The notes below the pieces were generated by a model. It was given only the letters and a program-made list of their open reading frames with translations. It was not told where the DNA came from and did no database searches. DNA of 64,000 nt from GCA-2712985 sp964515905 (GTDB taxonomy: Bacteria > Pseudomonadota > Alphaproteobacteria > UBA7887). The first letter of the stretch is position 1. The number at the start of each line of letters is the position of its first letter. This document shows, piece after piece, positions 26,413 through 35,875 of the stretch. Both the position numbers and the translations under genes were made by a program. The stretch spans positions 62,001-126,000 of the forward strand of contig CAZEWK010000089.1 in the NCBI GenBank assembly GCA_964515905.1, in the 5' to 3' direction.

Positions 26413-27087
26413 TCACTCCCTCACATACGTATCCTGCCCGTGAATCCGCCGGTAGACAGGTATAGTCCGAGCCGCACTCATCAAAGGTGGATGTTTGATC
26501 AACTGCATAACCTCCCGTATCACGTGCCCAGTAATCGACGGGATAGGCATCGTCACTGCCTCTTGCAACGGCACCCACCTTATATCAAGCAACTCACCAT
26601 TGCTCGTGATCTTACCAAGTAAATACTTTGCATCGGCCATAAAGAAACGGGCATGAAATCTTCTAGGTCGTCCAGGTGGAGTGATTGCCCGACATACATA
26701 ATCTAGACGGCTGAGAGCAGGGCCCAATCCTAACGACACAAAATTTGCCCAAGATTTTCCAACACTTGTTGGAGCTTTTGCTGGCATTGGCGCGGCCAGC
26801 ATGAGGCCTGTTTCCTCATAGGTTTCACGAATAGCAGCAACGGATATCGCCCTAGCACGGGCTGAAGAGCAATTTTTCTCCAACCTGGCCGCCACTTCCT
26901 CGCCTAGGGGTGTTGCAGGCCGGACACGGCTATCGCTTGGATCCACGCGCCCCCCTGGAAAGACATATCGATTCGGCATGAATGCATGACTCCCATGGCG
27001 TTGACCAAGCAGGACTTCCGCTTGCCCCTTAACAAGTCGGATTAAAACCAGAGTAGCAGCATCTTTAGGTCGTAATGATTGATTCAT
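26413..27087 (-). CDS. Nudix hydrolase (NUDT19-like)
   Basis: A 224-residue protein. The Nudix box is split by an insertion: FPGGRVDPSD comes first, and after about 25 residues AAIRETYEETGLML supplies the REx2EExG part. This split, with the N-terminal DAATLVLIR strand and the QRHGSHAFMPNRYVFPGG segment, is typical of NUDT7/NUDT19-type proteins that hydrolyse CoA or its esters. The start ATG lies 148 bases from the divergent alpha/beta hydrolase gene. Confidence 0.88.
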   Translation of the reverse strand: MNQSLRPKDAATLVLIRLVKGQAEVLLGQRHGSHAFMPNRYVFPGGRVDPSDSRVRPATPLGEEVAARLEKNCSSARARAISVAAIRETYEETGLMLAAPMPAKAPTSVGKSWANFVSLGLGPALSRLDYVCRAITPPGRPRRFHARFFMADAKYLLGKITSNGELLDIRWVPLQEAVTMPIPSITGHVIREVMQLIKHPPLMSAARTIPVYRRIHGQDTYVRE

Positions 27088-27234
27088 ATGTGGAAAAATA
27101 AAATTAAAAGGTTGGAACGGGACAATAGACTTTTCGCGAGTGACTTGCGACTATTTAAATCACTTGTCAGAATAGATGCTCATTTGTAGACAGTTACAAT
27201 TTGATCTCCCCGACCCAAAACCTTAGGACAAATT

Positions 27235-28044
27235 ATGCCACAAATTAATACGGACAATGGAACCTTACACTACGACCTTTTCGACGTGACACCGCCTTGG
27301 ATTGAGAATCCTGAGACTATCCTGTTCCATCACGGTGTGGCCATTGACAGTGGTATCTGGGCAGGATGGTGGTCAGCACTCTCAGATCGGTATCGCCTTG
27401 TAATATTTGATGTGCGGGGATATGGGCGTTCAAGTGTCCCAGACGAAACATTTGACTGGTCTTTTAAAGTAATGGCAAACGATGTCATGACCGTAGCCGA
27501 TGAAGTCAATACAGAACGTTTTCACTTCGTAGGCGAATCCATGGGTGGAGCTATGGGCCTTTACCTGGCCATACACCACCCTGAAAGACTCCTCAGTATC
27601 ACTCCTTGTACCTGTCCTCATAAGGGAGGAGATGTACAATGGCTTGTCGAATGGAGAGACTATATTCGTGAGAATGGTGTCTCTGGTTGGGCCGATAGAA
27701 TGATGGGCCGACGATTTTATTCTAACAAGCTGTCTAAATCAGCAGAAAATTGGTTTGCAAACACCCAAGCCGCAAGTGCCGCTCAATCGATACTCGGACA
27801 TGGAGAAATGCTCCTCAAGGTCGACTTGGAAGACCAACTTCCGTCTATTTCTACGCCTACTCATCTTATAGCAGCAGATAATAGCCCTTTTCTCCCGTTA
27901 TCTATAACGTTGGCGATTCGAGACGGCATACAAGGAGCCGAAATGGAGGTAATTCCAAATTCCAAACACGGGGTGGTCTTTTCCCATGCTCAACAGTGTT
28001 CTGAGTCTCTCCGAGGCTTCTTGGATCGGTTAACCATCACCTAA
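27235..28044 (+). CDS. Alpha/beta hydrolase
   Basis: A 269-residue single-domain hydrolase without signal peptide. The nucleophile elbow is GESMGG with Ser near 102, the oxyanion region HHGVAIDSGIW near 32, the acid Asp probably in IAADNSPF near 222, and the His in NSKHGVVF near 243. The pattern is closest to 3-oxoadipate enol-lactonase-like enzymes, which open lactones or cleave C-C bonds, but such calls are often wrong. It stands alone and ends before a probable terminator. Confidence 0.85.
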   Translation: MPQINTDNGTLHYDLFDVTPPWIENPETILFHHGVAIDSGIWAGWWSALSDRYRLVIFDVRGYGRSSVPDETFDWSFKVMANDVMTVADEVNTERFHFVGESMGGAMGLYLAIHHPERLLSITPCTCPHKGGDVQWLVEWRDYIRENGVSGWADRMMGRRFYSNKLSKSAENWFANTQAASAAQSILGHGEMLLKVDLEDQLPSISTPTHLIAADNSPFLPLSITLAIRDGIQGAEMEVIPNSKHGVVFSHAQQCSESLRGFLDRLTIT

Positions 28045-28125
28045 GTTAAATCTCTTTAGAACTTAACTGAAACAAATAAATCCTTCAGTTACGAGTTTCT
28101 GATACGAACCCAATCCATTTTGGCT

Positions 28126-28163
28126 CGCCAATATACATACCTAATATATGGCGATACTTTTTT
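28126..28163 (+). terminator. Possible rho-independent terminator
   Basis: CGCCAATATA (28126-28135) pairs with TATATGGCG (28145-28153) with one bulged base, and TTTTTT follows at 28158-28163. It lies 82 bases after the alpha/beta hydrolase stop. The stem is AT-rich, so efficiency is uncertain. Confidence 0.45.
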
Positions 28164-28230
28164 GGTCCACATCAATCCTTTTTAGATCAAACAAGACACG
28201 GCACTCTCGGAACCTCGGGAGTAATAATTC

Positions 28231-29526
28231 CTAAAGATAGAACGGTATATAGAGAGCAATGTTTGGCATAGCTATAACTAGACCAACGCAAAACATTATT
28301 AACAAAACAAATGGCAATACACCACGTGCAACCGCCCCTGTGGGAACTGCCCCGGTACTACTAGAGGCACGAGCCACCGCCTGTATTACAAATAGATTCA
28401 ATCCAACAGGTGGGGTGATGAGCGCACATTCAATCATCATAGTAAAAATGATTCCGAACCAAATAGGGTCTATATTGAGATCCCTAAGAGACGGCTCAAT
28501 AATTGGCAACATTAGTAACATCATGGAAAGTGTTTCTAATACACAGCCCATCACGAGCAACAGGAAACAGATAGCGAGGATAAAGGCTATTGGCAAAACT
28601 AAATGCATTACAACTGCTGCTGTCACTTCTTGCGGCACCTGATAGAGAGCAATTGCCTGACCAAATACTTTGGCTCCGGCTATAATGAACAGAACCATCA
28701 CAGAAGTACGGGCCGATTCGAGAGCAATAGAACCCAGCTGGTTAATAGTGATTGAACGTTGCAGCACTAGAGTAATTAGTAACGCCGAGACAAAGCCAAT
28801 CCCGGCTGCCTCCGTCGGTGTAAACACCCCAAAATAAATGCCCGCCAGCATCAGTAATGCTAACATCAACGTTGGGAGAGCCTTGCGACTAGCCGCCCAG
28901 CGCGCATTCCATGAATATCGTTTCGTGCTGCCTTGAATCCCACCAAAATGGGACCGGACTACAGCGTATATTACAAATACTAATGTTAATAATAAGCCGG
29001 GCCCAATTCCTGCTAGAAACAGGTCCACTATGGACTCCGACATCACAAAGCCAAACACAATCATCGGTATCGATGGAGGTATCAAAATTCCAATGGTGCC
29101 ACCTGCTGCTAACAGGCCATAAACAAAGGTTTTGTCATAACCTCTACTGATCATGGCTGGAATCGCCACCGTACCAATTGTAGCAGCGGTAGCGACAGAG
29201 GACCCAGATATTGACGAAAAAATAGCACACGAAAGAATTGTTGCTACTGCCAAACCACCAGGCCAATGACCAACCCATGTCTGGACCGCGTTAAATAAAT
29301 CATCTCCTGCCCCACCCCGCAACAATACGTTAGCCATGAGGATAAACAGAGGCACTGCCAGGAGAATAAAATTATCCATGCTTGACATCATTGCCTGCGG
29401 CACCAACAACGGAGAAAGATCTGCAGCAATCAACAGCACTATCCCCAGGCCAGCCAGCGCAAATGCTATTTCGACTCCCGCGAGCAACAGGAGGAACAAG
29501 CTTATGAAAATAATGGCTGTTATCAC
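28231..29526 (-). CDS. dctM: TRAP transporter large permease (DctM)
   Basis: A 431-residue membrane protein with about 11-12 hydrophobic segments. It matches DctM: early AVPLFILMANVLLRGG, ISGSSVATAATIGTVAIPAM, IGILIPPSIPMIVFG, and late LITPPVGLNLFVIQ. This is the ion-coupled translocation subunit of a tripartite transporter for carboxylates. It is the last gene of a minus-strand operon with DctQ three bases upstream, DctP and an isocitrate-lyase-family gene. Confidence 0.95.
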   Translation of the reverse strand: MITAIIFISLFLLLLAGVEIAFALAGLGIVLLIAADLSPLLVPQAMMSSMDNFILLAVPLFILMANVLLRGGAGDDLFNAVQTWVGHWPGGLAVATILSCAIFSSISGSSVATAATIGTVAIPAMISRGYDKTFVYGLLAAGGTIGILIPPSIPMIVFGFVMSESIVDLFLAGIGPGLLLTLVFVIYAVVRSHFGGIQGSTKRYSWNARWAASRKALPTLMLALLMLAGIYFGVFTPTEAAGIGFVSALLITLVLQRSITINQLGSIALESARTSVMVLFIIAGAKVFGQAIALYQVPQEVTAAVVMHLVLPIAFILAICFLLLVMGCVLETLSMMLLMLPIIEPSLRDLNIDPIWFGIIFTMMIECALITPPVGLNLFVIQAVARASSSTGAVPTGAVARGVLPFVLLIMFCVGLVIAMPNIALYIPFYL

Positions 29527-29529
29527 CGG

Positions 29530-30048
29530 CTAAAGATCCAGTCTTGGGTTTGGATCCATTATGCGCTGCCGATCGTAGAAACTCTCAATAAACATTGATA
29601 CTGCCTGCAATGCCGTCAAAGCCAAGCCCACAACAAGTGGCACCTGCAACAACCACATTGGCAATTCCAGTGTTGAATCCGTGCGCTGGCCAATAGAGAT
29701 TGAAAAGTTCATTAACTCTGCCGAATACAAAGCGCCCACCCCACAGATTAAGGTTATCAAGGACAATGAAAAACGGGCTAGCCAAAGTTGGATGGTCGGC
29801 CGTAATAAGCCGGTAATCACGGTTATCCTTATATGTTCGCGTGTCCCAACAAGCCACGCACAGGCAAAAAATACAGCATATACTTGAAGGATTCGTGCGC
29901 TCTCCTCGACCCAACTTGTTGGATCTAAGAAAATATAGCGCATTATAACTTCATAGGTAATGATGATTCCTATAATGACGAAAAAGGCTGCGGAAATCCA
30001 AGCGGCCATAACAGACATCGAATTTATAAAACGGAGGATAGCAGTCAA
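29530..30048 (-). CDS. dctQ: TRAP transporter small permease (DctQ)
   Basis: A 172-residue protein with four hydrophobic segments. The family landmark after the first hairpin is VIMRYIFLDPTSWVEESARI, seen here as MRYIFLDPTSWVEE, which precedes the second pair of helices. DctQ pairs with DctM in the membrane. It lies between the binding-protein gene (15 bases upstream) and dctM (3 bases downstream). Confidence 0.93.
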   Translation of the reverse strand: MTAILRFINSMSVMAAWISAAFFVIIGIIITYEVIMRYIFLDPTSWVEESARILQVYAVFFACAWLVGTREHIRITVITGLLRPTIQLWLARFSLSLITLICGVGALYSAELMNFSISIGQRTDSTLELPMWLLQVPLVVGLALTALQAVSMFIESFYDRQRIMDPNPRLDL

Positions 30049-30063
30049 CCGTATCTCGTCGAT

Positions 30064-31071
30064 CTAGCGGCTCAGGTTGGCACGCAGTATATCAGCAGCC
30101 TCAACCAGTTGCTTTCCGATCTCACCAGCACCTTGTATATACTGAGCTCGCAATGGCGCGCTTAGGTCCTGCCAAGCAATTATTTCCTCCGGACTTAGAT
30201 AGTGTATCCTAAGTCCGTTTTGGATAGCACTTTCCATGGCCTCCCTCTCAATTTCCTTAAATTCTACTCTCAGATTTTGTTCGACCGTTCGCGCCGCCTC
30301 CGTCATCATCTTTTGGTATCTCACACTTAATCCTTGCCAAAATCGTTCGTTAATCACCACAACAAACTCAATGTTCGAATGGTGGGTCATAGAGAGATGA
30401 TCCATCACGTCATAAAGTTTACGCTCTTCCACACTTAGCATACCCGTCATGCCGCCATCCACAGTCCCTCTTTCATATGCCAAATATTGCCGAGATCCCG
30501 CAATATTCGTAGCAGCTCCACCCATTGTATTGACAAACAATTCAAGCGATTTACCAAACGTCCGGATTTTCAGACCCCTCATGTGGTCCGGATGGGTGAC
30601 AGCTTTGTCCCTTGTCAGCAAAACTGTGAGTCCATAGGGCTGCCACCAGAGTGGGCGGGCGCCCTTACTTGCCATCTCTCGGTCAATTAACTCCCTTATT
30701 TGTGAATCAGGATCTGTTGCAGCCTGCACCAACTCCAGTGAATTAAAAAGAAAAGGGACCGAGAAAAGATCTACAGCTGGGATGGTCCCGGCAAACCTCA
30801 ACAAACTGGATATACCCATCTCTATTTGACCTGACGCCACTGCAGCAGGCACTTCCTTGTCCGTAAATAACTGGGCAGCCGGATAAATCTCGATAATAAG
30901 CTCGCCCCCACTTGCTGCTTCAACCCTTTTTTTGAAATCAACCAGATTCTGACTGAGGGGTGACGTAATCGGAAGTTGCATAGTCACCCGAATCTTAGTT
31001 GCTGCCTCAACCGCAAGATCTGGGGCAACAAAACCTGCCAAGAGAGCAGATAATAGTATTAAGCTTCTCAT
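30064..31071 (-). CDS. dctP: TRAP transporter substrate-binding protein (DctP)
   Basis: A 335-residue periplasmic protein with a signal peptide to about residue 23. Family segments are IYPAAQLFTDKEVPAAV, MRGLKIRTFGKSLELF with the carboxylate-clamping Arg, and YLAYERGTVDGGMTG. It delivers a carboxylate to DctQM. Its start overlaps the stop of the upstream lyase gene by 4 nt, so the transported acid may be a substrate or product of that lyase (inference). Confidence 0.93.
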   Translation of the reverse strand: MRSLILLSALLAGFVAPDLAVEAATKIRVTMQLPITSPLSQNLVDFKKRVEAASGGELIIEIYPAAQLFTDKEVPAAVASGQIEMGISSLLRFAGTIPAVDLFSVPFLFNSLELVQAATDPDSQIRELIDREMASKGARPLWWQPYGLTVLLTRDKAVTHPDHMRGLKIRTFGKSLELFVNTMGGAATNIAGSRQYLAYERGTVDGGMTGMLSVEERKLYDVMDHLSMTHHSNIEFVVVINERFWQGLSVRYQKMMTEAARTVEQNLRVEFKEIEREAMESAIQNGLRIHYLSPEEIIAWQDLSAPLRAQYIQGAGEIGKQLVEAADILRANLSR

Positions 31072-31937
31072 TTTAGTTCCTCTTGACTGTCCTCCAATGC
31101 ATCATCCAAGTATCCTCTGAGCCCACTTACTTCGTGCAGGTCCGTAAAGGTCGGTAGTCCATCCACAGCCACGCCCCCAGTCTGGTTTAATTGCGTCAAA
31201 ATATTTTGCAGCGCTCCCGTCGCAGCCAACAGGGCCGTCACTGGATATATTGCTAAGGAGAAACCGAGGTCGCCTAAAGCCTGAGCCGACAAACGCGGGG
31301 TTTTACCACCTTCCACAATGTTAGCAAGAAGAGGCGTGTCCGGGAATTCCTTCCCAACCACGGAAAGCTCATCAAGGTCTTGTGGAGCCTCAATGAACAA
31401 TATATCTGCACCTGCTTCACGATAGGCGTGCCCTCGTTGCAGCGCCTCCTTAAGGCCATGAGTCGCTCGAGAATCGGTGCGAGCTACTATCAGAAGATCG
31501 TCAGCCGCCTCTTCCTTCGCAGCTTTTATCTTGAGCACCATTTCATCAGCAGCAATCACCCGTTTCCCTTCAAGATGACCACACCGCTTAGGAAACTCTT
31601 GATCCTCAATTTGCATTGCTGCCGCACCAGACCGTTTGTAGGCACGCACTGTATGCCGCACATTTAAAGTATTCCCATATCCAGTATCTGCGTCCGCTAT
31701 AACGGGAATAGAGACAGATGCTACAATGCGTGCGGTCAATCCCGACATTTCATTCCCCGACATCAATCCAATATCGGGGGCGCCTAGATGAGAAGCTGAA
31801 GCCCCAAAGCCCGTCAAATAACACAGAGGAAAACCGGCCTGTTCAATTAAACGGGCACTCCATGCATCATAAGCTCCCGGCGCTACGATACAGCCTGGCG
31901 CAGAAACAAGACCTTTCAACACTTTGCTTTTGGCCAT
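31068..31937 (-). CDS. Isocitrate lyase/PEP mutase family lyase
   Basis: A 289-residue TIM-barrel enzyme. The metal site is VIADADTGYGN near 82-92, and the loop EFPKRCGHLEGK near 117 carries the KRCGH form of the catalytic-Cys motif seen in 2-methylisocitrate lyase, 2,3-dimethylmalate lyase and oxaloacetate hydrolases; phosphonate mutases have a different loop. It probably cleaves a C-C bond of a substituted malate or methylisocitrate-like acid. It is the first gene of the TRAP operon, suggesting import and cleavage of the same acid. Confidence 0.9.
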   Translation of the reverse strand: MAKSKVLKGLVSAPGCIVAPGAYDAWSARLIEQAGFPLCYLTGFGASASHLGAPDIGLMSGNEMSGLTARIVASVSIPVIADADTGYGNTLNVRHTVRAYKRSGAAAMQIEDQEFPKRCGHLEGKRVIAADEMVLKIKAAKEEAADDLLIVARTDSRATHGLKEALQRGHAYREAGADILFIEAPQDLDELSVVGKEFPDTPLLANIVEGGKTPRLSAQALGDLGFSLAIYPVTALLAATGALQNILTQLNQTGGVAVDGLPTFTDLHEVSGLRGYLDDALEDSQEELK

Positions 31938-32082
31938 GCAATGAGCTCTATTTATGTTGCAGATATCGACTCGGTAAAACTAGACTGTGCCGCCTGCAGA
32001 ACAAAACTGCAAGGACCCCATGTTTAAGGTAAATGAACTACTCTCTGTAAAACCCTTTGCCACCGGTTTTGCTAGTCTAGCG

Positions 32083-32790
32083 TTATATTTTACCCGCATC
32101 TCTTTCAAAGTCTGCGTCAGGTAGCTTGAACCCACGAGCGAACGCAACGGGATATGTTTCTTTGAACGCAGCCATGATGTCCTCAAATGGAACATCGTCA
32201 AAAGATCCCCGTTGCCGAATATACTCCATATGTCTCTGTCCAGCAGCATCAAAGGGGTGAAACAATGAATCAGTCATTCCATCAAATTCCAATGGCAAAA
32301 CCCCAAACCGCTCACACAATGTAAGATTAAACGCTGGGGTAGCCTTAACCCACTGGCCATTAAGATAGAGCTCGGCAAAACCGTGAAAGACAAATTCATC
32401 TGTTCCCATCAACGCAATCAGGCGGGGAGTCGCCAGATGGTTCCTAACATCTCCAAAGCCTACGCGGCTAGGAATTTTTATGACACGGGCACACGCTGCA
32501 AGTAATGCTGCTTTAGTTATACAAAAGCCTCGCTTATGCTCAATGCACTTACTCGCCTTAAATCCAACCGGGGTGCAGTCAATATTGTAAGGGTCGTATC
32601 GTATAGAATCACGAACAGCATAGTAGAGGGCGATCCCCTGAGAGGTCACATCAGTAACATTGGACACGGCCGAGTACGCAAAGTCCTCTATTAGTGCACT
32701 ATCGCTATCTATATAAAAGGTAGAAACCAGGTTCGAGTTTGTATACGACCTTCCACCGTTTGTTTCTAAGGTTTCCATACTGCCAACCAT
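32083..32790 (-). CDS. Transglutaminase-like domain protein
   Basis: About 235 residues from the ATG at 32790, which has AGGA just upstream; the frame continues to 32925 but the extra 45 residues look non-family. The papain-like triad is visible as RGFCITKAALLAACAR (Cys), FVFHGFAELYL (His) and NGQWVKATPAFN (Asp/Asn region). The following HPFDAAGQRHMEYIRQRGS tail is strongly characteristic of one bacterial group of transglutaminase-like proteins of unknown function, probably proteases or amidases. No signal peptide. Confidence 0.85.
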   Translation of the reverse strand: MVGSMETLETNGGRSYTNSNLVSTFYIDSDSALIEDFAYSAVSNVTDVTSQGIALYYAVRDSIRYDPYNIDCTPVGFKASKCIEHKRGFCITKAALLAACARVIKIPSRVGFGDVRNHLATPRLIALMGTDEFVFHGFAELYLNGQWVKATPAFNLTLCERFGVLPLEFDGMTDSLFHPFDAAGQRHMEYIRQRGSFDDVPFEDIMAAFKETYPVAFARGFKLPDADFERDAGKI

Positions 32791-33004
32791 TTTTCCTAAT
32801 TCAAGGTACTGATCACTACATTGAAACTCTGCAAAAATCCAGCCCGACCATAAGGGCAGTCTGGAGGTCCAGCCAAAGGGGCTGTAAATTTTTAGTTTTT
32901 GGATATAAAAATTTTCTTGAACCAACCCTTATTGTCGCCATATAAAACATGGTATAATCATTCGTTCTACGAGTTTTGGCATATGCATATTAAGGATATT
33001 TCTG

Positions 33005-33721
33005 ATGGCTCAACAGCGTTTTGACACCTTTGCCCGAGGTCAATCGGCCAGCGCAGTCGAAATAGACGAAGGTCTTCGTGCCTTCATGCTTAAAGTCTAC
33101 AACTACATGGGGTTGGGACTCGCGTTAACCGGTGCAGTCGCCTTTTTTTCGGCAAGTTCACCAGCAATTATGCAAACGATCCACGGAACCGGCTTAAGTT
33201 GGCTGATAATGTTATCTCCGCTCGCATTCATTCTTGTACTAAGTTTTGGTATAGAAAAATTGAGGCCAGCGACCGCTCAGGCACTCTTTTGGGCTTTTGC
33301 AGGAGTAATGGGTCTATCATTGTCATCAATTTTTTTGGTGTACACGGGCACCAGCATCGCTCGTGTATTCTTCATTACTGCAACCTTATTCGGGGCAATG
33401 AGTTTATACGGTTATACGACTAAGAAATCCCTTGCCTCATGGGGTTCATTTTTGTTCATGGGCCTGCTTGGCATAATTATTGCTATGGTTGTTAATATTT
33501 TCTTGGCTTCAAGTGCATTGCACTTTGCAATATCAGTAATTGGCGTATTAGTTTTTACTGGCCTTACTGCGTATGATACTCAAAATATTAAACAACAGTA
33601 CTATGCAAGCGACGGCGCTATAGTCGCCGAAAAGAAAGCGATCATGGGGGCATTACGCCTATACTTAGATTTCATTAACCTCTTTATTATGTTGATGCAT
33701 CTAATGGGCCAGCAACGGTAA
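33005..33721 (+). CDS. Bax inhibitor-1/YccA family membrane protein
   Basis: A 238-residue protein with seven hydrophobic segments. The N-terminal cytoplasmic tail ends in LRAFMLKVYNYMGLGLALTG, and the C-terminal TGLTAYDTQNIKQQY and LYLDFINLFIMLM segments are the BI-1/TMBIM hallmarks, including the Asp pair implicated in proton/Ca2+ leak (BsYetJ). Bacterial relatives such as YccA modulate FtsH proteolysis. A strong terminator follows, so it is probably a single-gene unit. Confidence 0.95.
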   Translation: MAQQRFDTFARGQSASAVEIDEGLRAFMLKVYNYMGLGLALTGAVAFFSASSPAIMQTIHGTGLSWLIMLSPLAFILVLSFGIEKLRPATAQALFWAFAGVMGLSLSSIFLVYTGTSIARVFFITATLFGAMSLYGYTTKKSLASWGSFLFMGLLGIIIAMVVNIFLASSALHFAISVIGVLVFTGLTAYDTQNIKQQYYASDGAIVAEKKAIMGALRLYLDFINLFIMLMHLMGQQR

Positions 33722-33754
33722 ATATGCACTAATATGTTGCGCTGCTTAACGATC

Positions 33755-33786
33755 CCGCCCGGTCTTTTGACCGGGCGGTTTCACTT
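33755..33786 (+). terminator. Rho-independent terminator after the Bax inhibitor-1 gene
   Basis: CCGCCCGGTC (33755-33764) and GACCGGGCGG (33769-33778) form a perfect 10-bp GC-rich stem with a TTTT loop, followed by TTTCACTTT. This is the clearest intrinsic terminator in the window. Confidence 0.88.
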
Positions 33787-33976
33787 TATTGAATGTTAAC
33801 AAGCCCATTCTCATAATCGCTATTTCTTGCTGGGCTTGCCCCCCAGAAAGTAAGAAACAAAAGCGAGAGACCCTCATTTATGTTATCTAACTACGTAGAG
33901 GTTTGTAGAAACAGTCACGAGTTCGCTCACACTACTACTTATGATAATGTGAGAGTTTGATGGGAGGCAGGCCATT

Positions 33977-35875
33977 ATGACTAGGTACGACGAAGTCTAC
34001 ACCCGTGCCCGACACAACCCTGAGCTATTTTGGGAGGAAGCGGCGGCAGAGATCCATTGGTATAAGAAATGGGATGAAATACTCGATCGCTCAAACGCTC
34101 CTTTCTACCGTTGGTTTCCAGGCGGGACTGTTAATACCTGTTACAACTCATTAGATCGTCACGTCGACGAACGCGGGAACGGGGATCAGCTAGCCCTTAT
34201 TTATGACAGCCCAGTAACGGGACAAATTCGACGTTTTACATACCTAGAATTGCTGAAGGAAGTCGCTTTATGCGCCGGTGCCCTAGATAAATTAGGCGTC
34301 CAAAAGGGAGACCGAGTACTTATTTATATGCCTATGGTCCCGGAAACCGTGATTGCGATGCTTGCCAGCGCTCGCATTGGTGCCGTCCACTCAGTCGTTT
34401 TCGGTGGATTTGCGGCGCCAGAATTAGCTACTCGAATCGATGATGCCAAGCCAAAAATTGTTATCGCTGGCAGTTGCGGAATCGAGCCAAACAAAATTAT
34501 AAGTTACAAGCCCCTGCTAGACAGGGCGATCTCCCTTGCTGCTCATAAACCAAAAAAATGTCTGATACTACAGCGACCTGAGTGTCCTGCTGATCTCAAT
34601 GGGAACCGGGACGTTGACTGGCATGAGACTATTGCTGCAGCACGACCTCATGAATGTGTTCCAGTCGCTTCAACGGACCCCCTCTATATTTTGTACACCT
34701 CTGGTACTACCGGAATACCAAAAGGAATTGTCCGTGACTCAGCGGGGCACATGGTGGCACTTCAGTGGACCATGACCAACACTTATGACACTAGACCCGG
34801 GGAAGTTTATTGGGCAGCCTCAGATGTCGGGTGGGTAGTAGGTCATTCGTACATTGTTTACGGACCGCTTCTGCAGGGTTGCACGTCTGTAATTTACGAA
34901 GGGAAACCAGTTGGAACACCGGATGCAGGAGCATTTTGGCGGGTTATGGAGGATCACCGCGTAAAAACTATGTTCACTGCTCCTACAGCCCTAAGGGCCA
35001 TAAAACGAGAAGATCCGGAGGCAAAACTACTCTCCAAGTATGATCTTTCGTCTTTTCGCGCCTTGTTTTTAGCAGGCGAACGAGCAGACCCAGATACCAT
35101 GGACTGGGCAGCCCGACATCTCCAAGTTCCTATCATTGATCATTGGTGGCAAACTGAGACAGGCTGGTCAATCACAGGTAATTTTCTTGGTCTCGGAGCA
35201 CTCCCAATAAAACATGGATCTTCGACCAAGCCCGCACCTGGCTTCAATTTACAGGTGTTGGATGAACAGGCAAAACCAGTCGAATCCGGGGAAATTGGAG
35301 CATTGTCACTTAAATTGCCCTTGCCGCCTGGTTGTCTACCAACCTTGTGGAAAAACGACGATGGTTTTATTTCATCTTATTTGAAAGATTACCCCGGTTA
35401 TTACAAGACGGGCGACGCAGGATATCTCGACGAAGATGGTTATGTTTGGGTGATGACTCGAACAGACGATATTATCAACGTCGCGGGACACCGTCTCTCC
35501 ACAGGAGGAATGGAGGAAATTCTAGCTTCTCATATAGACGTGGCCGAATGCGCCGTGATGGGGATAGAAGACGCTTTAAAAGGACAGGTCCCTATCGGAC
35601 TACTTGTACTGAATGCAGGAACTAACCGGCACCACGACGAAATCGTACGAGAGGTAATACAGATGGTCCGGGACAGCATAGGACCCGTCGCATCATTTAA
35701 AACCGCAATTGTGGTCAAACGGCTTCCGAAGACTCGATCTGGGAAAATATTGCGCGGAACTATACAGAAAATAGCTGACGGGCATGACTATGTGGCTCCC
35801 GCAACAATTGACGAACCAGAAATTCTGGAGGAAATCACGGAAACGTTATCTACCGCAGGTTACCCAGCTCAGTGA
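33977..35875 (+). CDS. prpE: Propionyl-CoA synthetase (acetyl-CoA synthetase-like)
   Basis: A 632-residue adenylate-forming ligase with GGGAGG well placed before the ATG. The N-terminal ACS domain starts MTRYDEVYTRARHNPELFWEE; the AMP loop YILYTSGTTGIPKG is near 239, WWQTETG near 393, and the acylation Lys in TRSGKILRGT near 590. The overall form, with LYTSGTTGIPKGIVRD and a short N-terminus, is that of PrpE rather than Acs (compare the gene at 47503). It activates propionate and often other short acids. It overlaps a Nudix gene by 4 nt. Confidence 0.9.
   Translation: MTRYDEVYTRARHNPELFWEEAAAEIHWYKKWDEILDRSNAPFYRWFPGGTVNTCYNSLDRHVDERGNGDQLALIYDSPVTGQIRRFTYLELLKEVALCAGALDKLGVQKGDRVLIYMPMVPETVIAMLASARIGAVHSVVFGGFAAPELATRIDDAKPKIVIAGSCGIEPNKIISYKPLLDRAISLAAHKPKKCLILQRPECPADLNGNRDVDWHETIAAARPHECVPVASTDPLYILYTSGTTGIPKGIVRDSAGHMVALQWTMTNTYDTRPGEVYWAASDVGWVVGHSYIVYGPLLQGCTSVIYEGKPVGTPDAGAFWRVMEDHRVKTMFTAPTALRAIKREDPEAKLLSKYDLSSFRALFLAGERADPDTMDWAARHLQVPIIDHWWQTETGWSITGNFLGLGALPIKHGSSTKPAPGFNLQVLDEQAKPVESGEIGALSLKLPLPPGCLPTLWKNDDGFISSYLKDYPGYYKTGDAGYLDEDGYVWVMTRTDDIINVAGHRLSTGGMEEILASHIDVAECAVMGIEDALKGQVPIGLLVLNAGTNRHHDEIVREVIQMVRDSIGPVASFKTAIVVKRLPKTRSGKILRGTIQKIADGHDYVAPATIDEPEILEEITETLSTAGYPAQ

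Noticed and set aside
28190..28225. Imperfect hairpin CTCTCGG-AACC-TCGGGAG downstream of dctM
   Set aside because: It has two wobble pairs and no T run on the minus strand, so it is not supported as a terminator.
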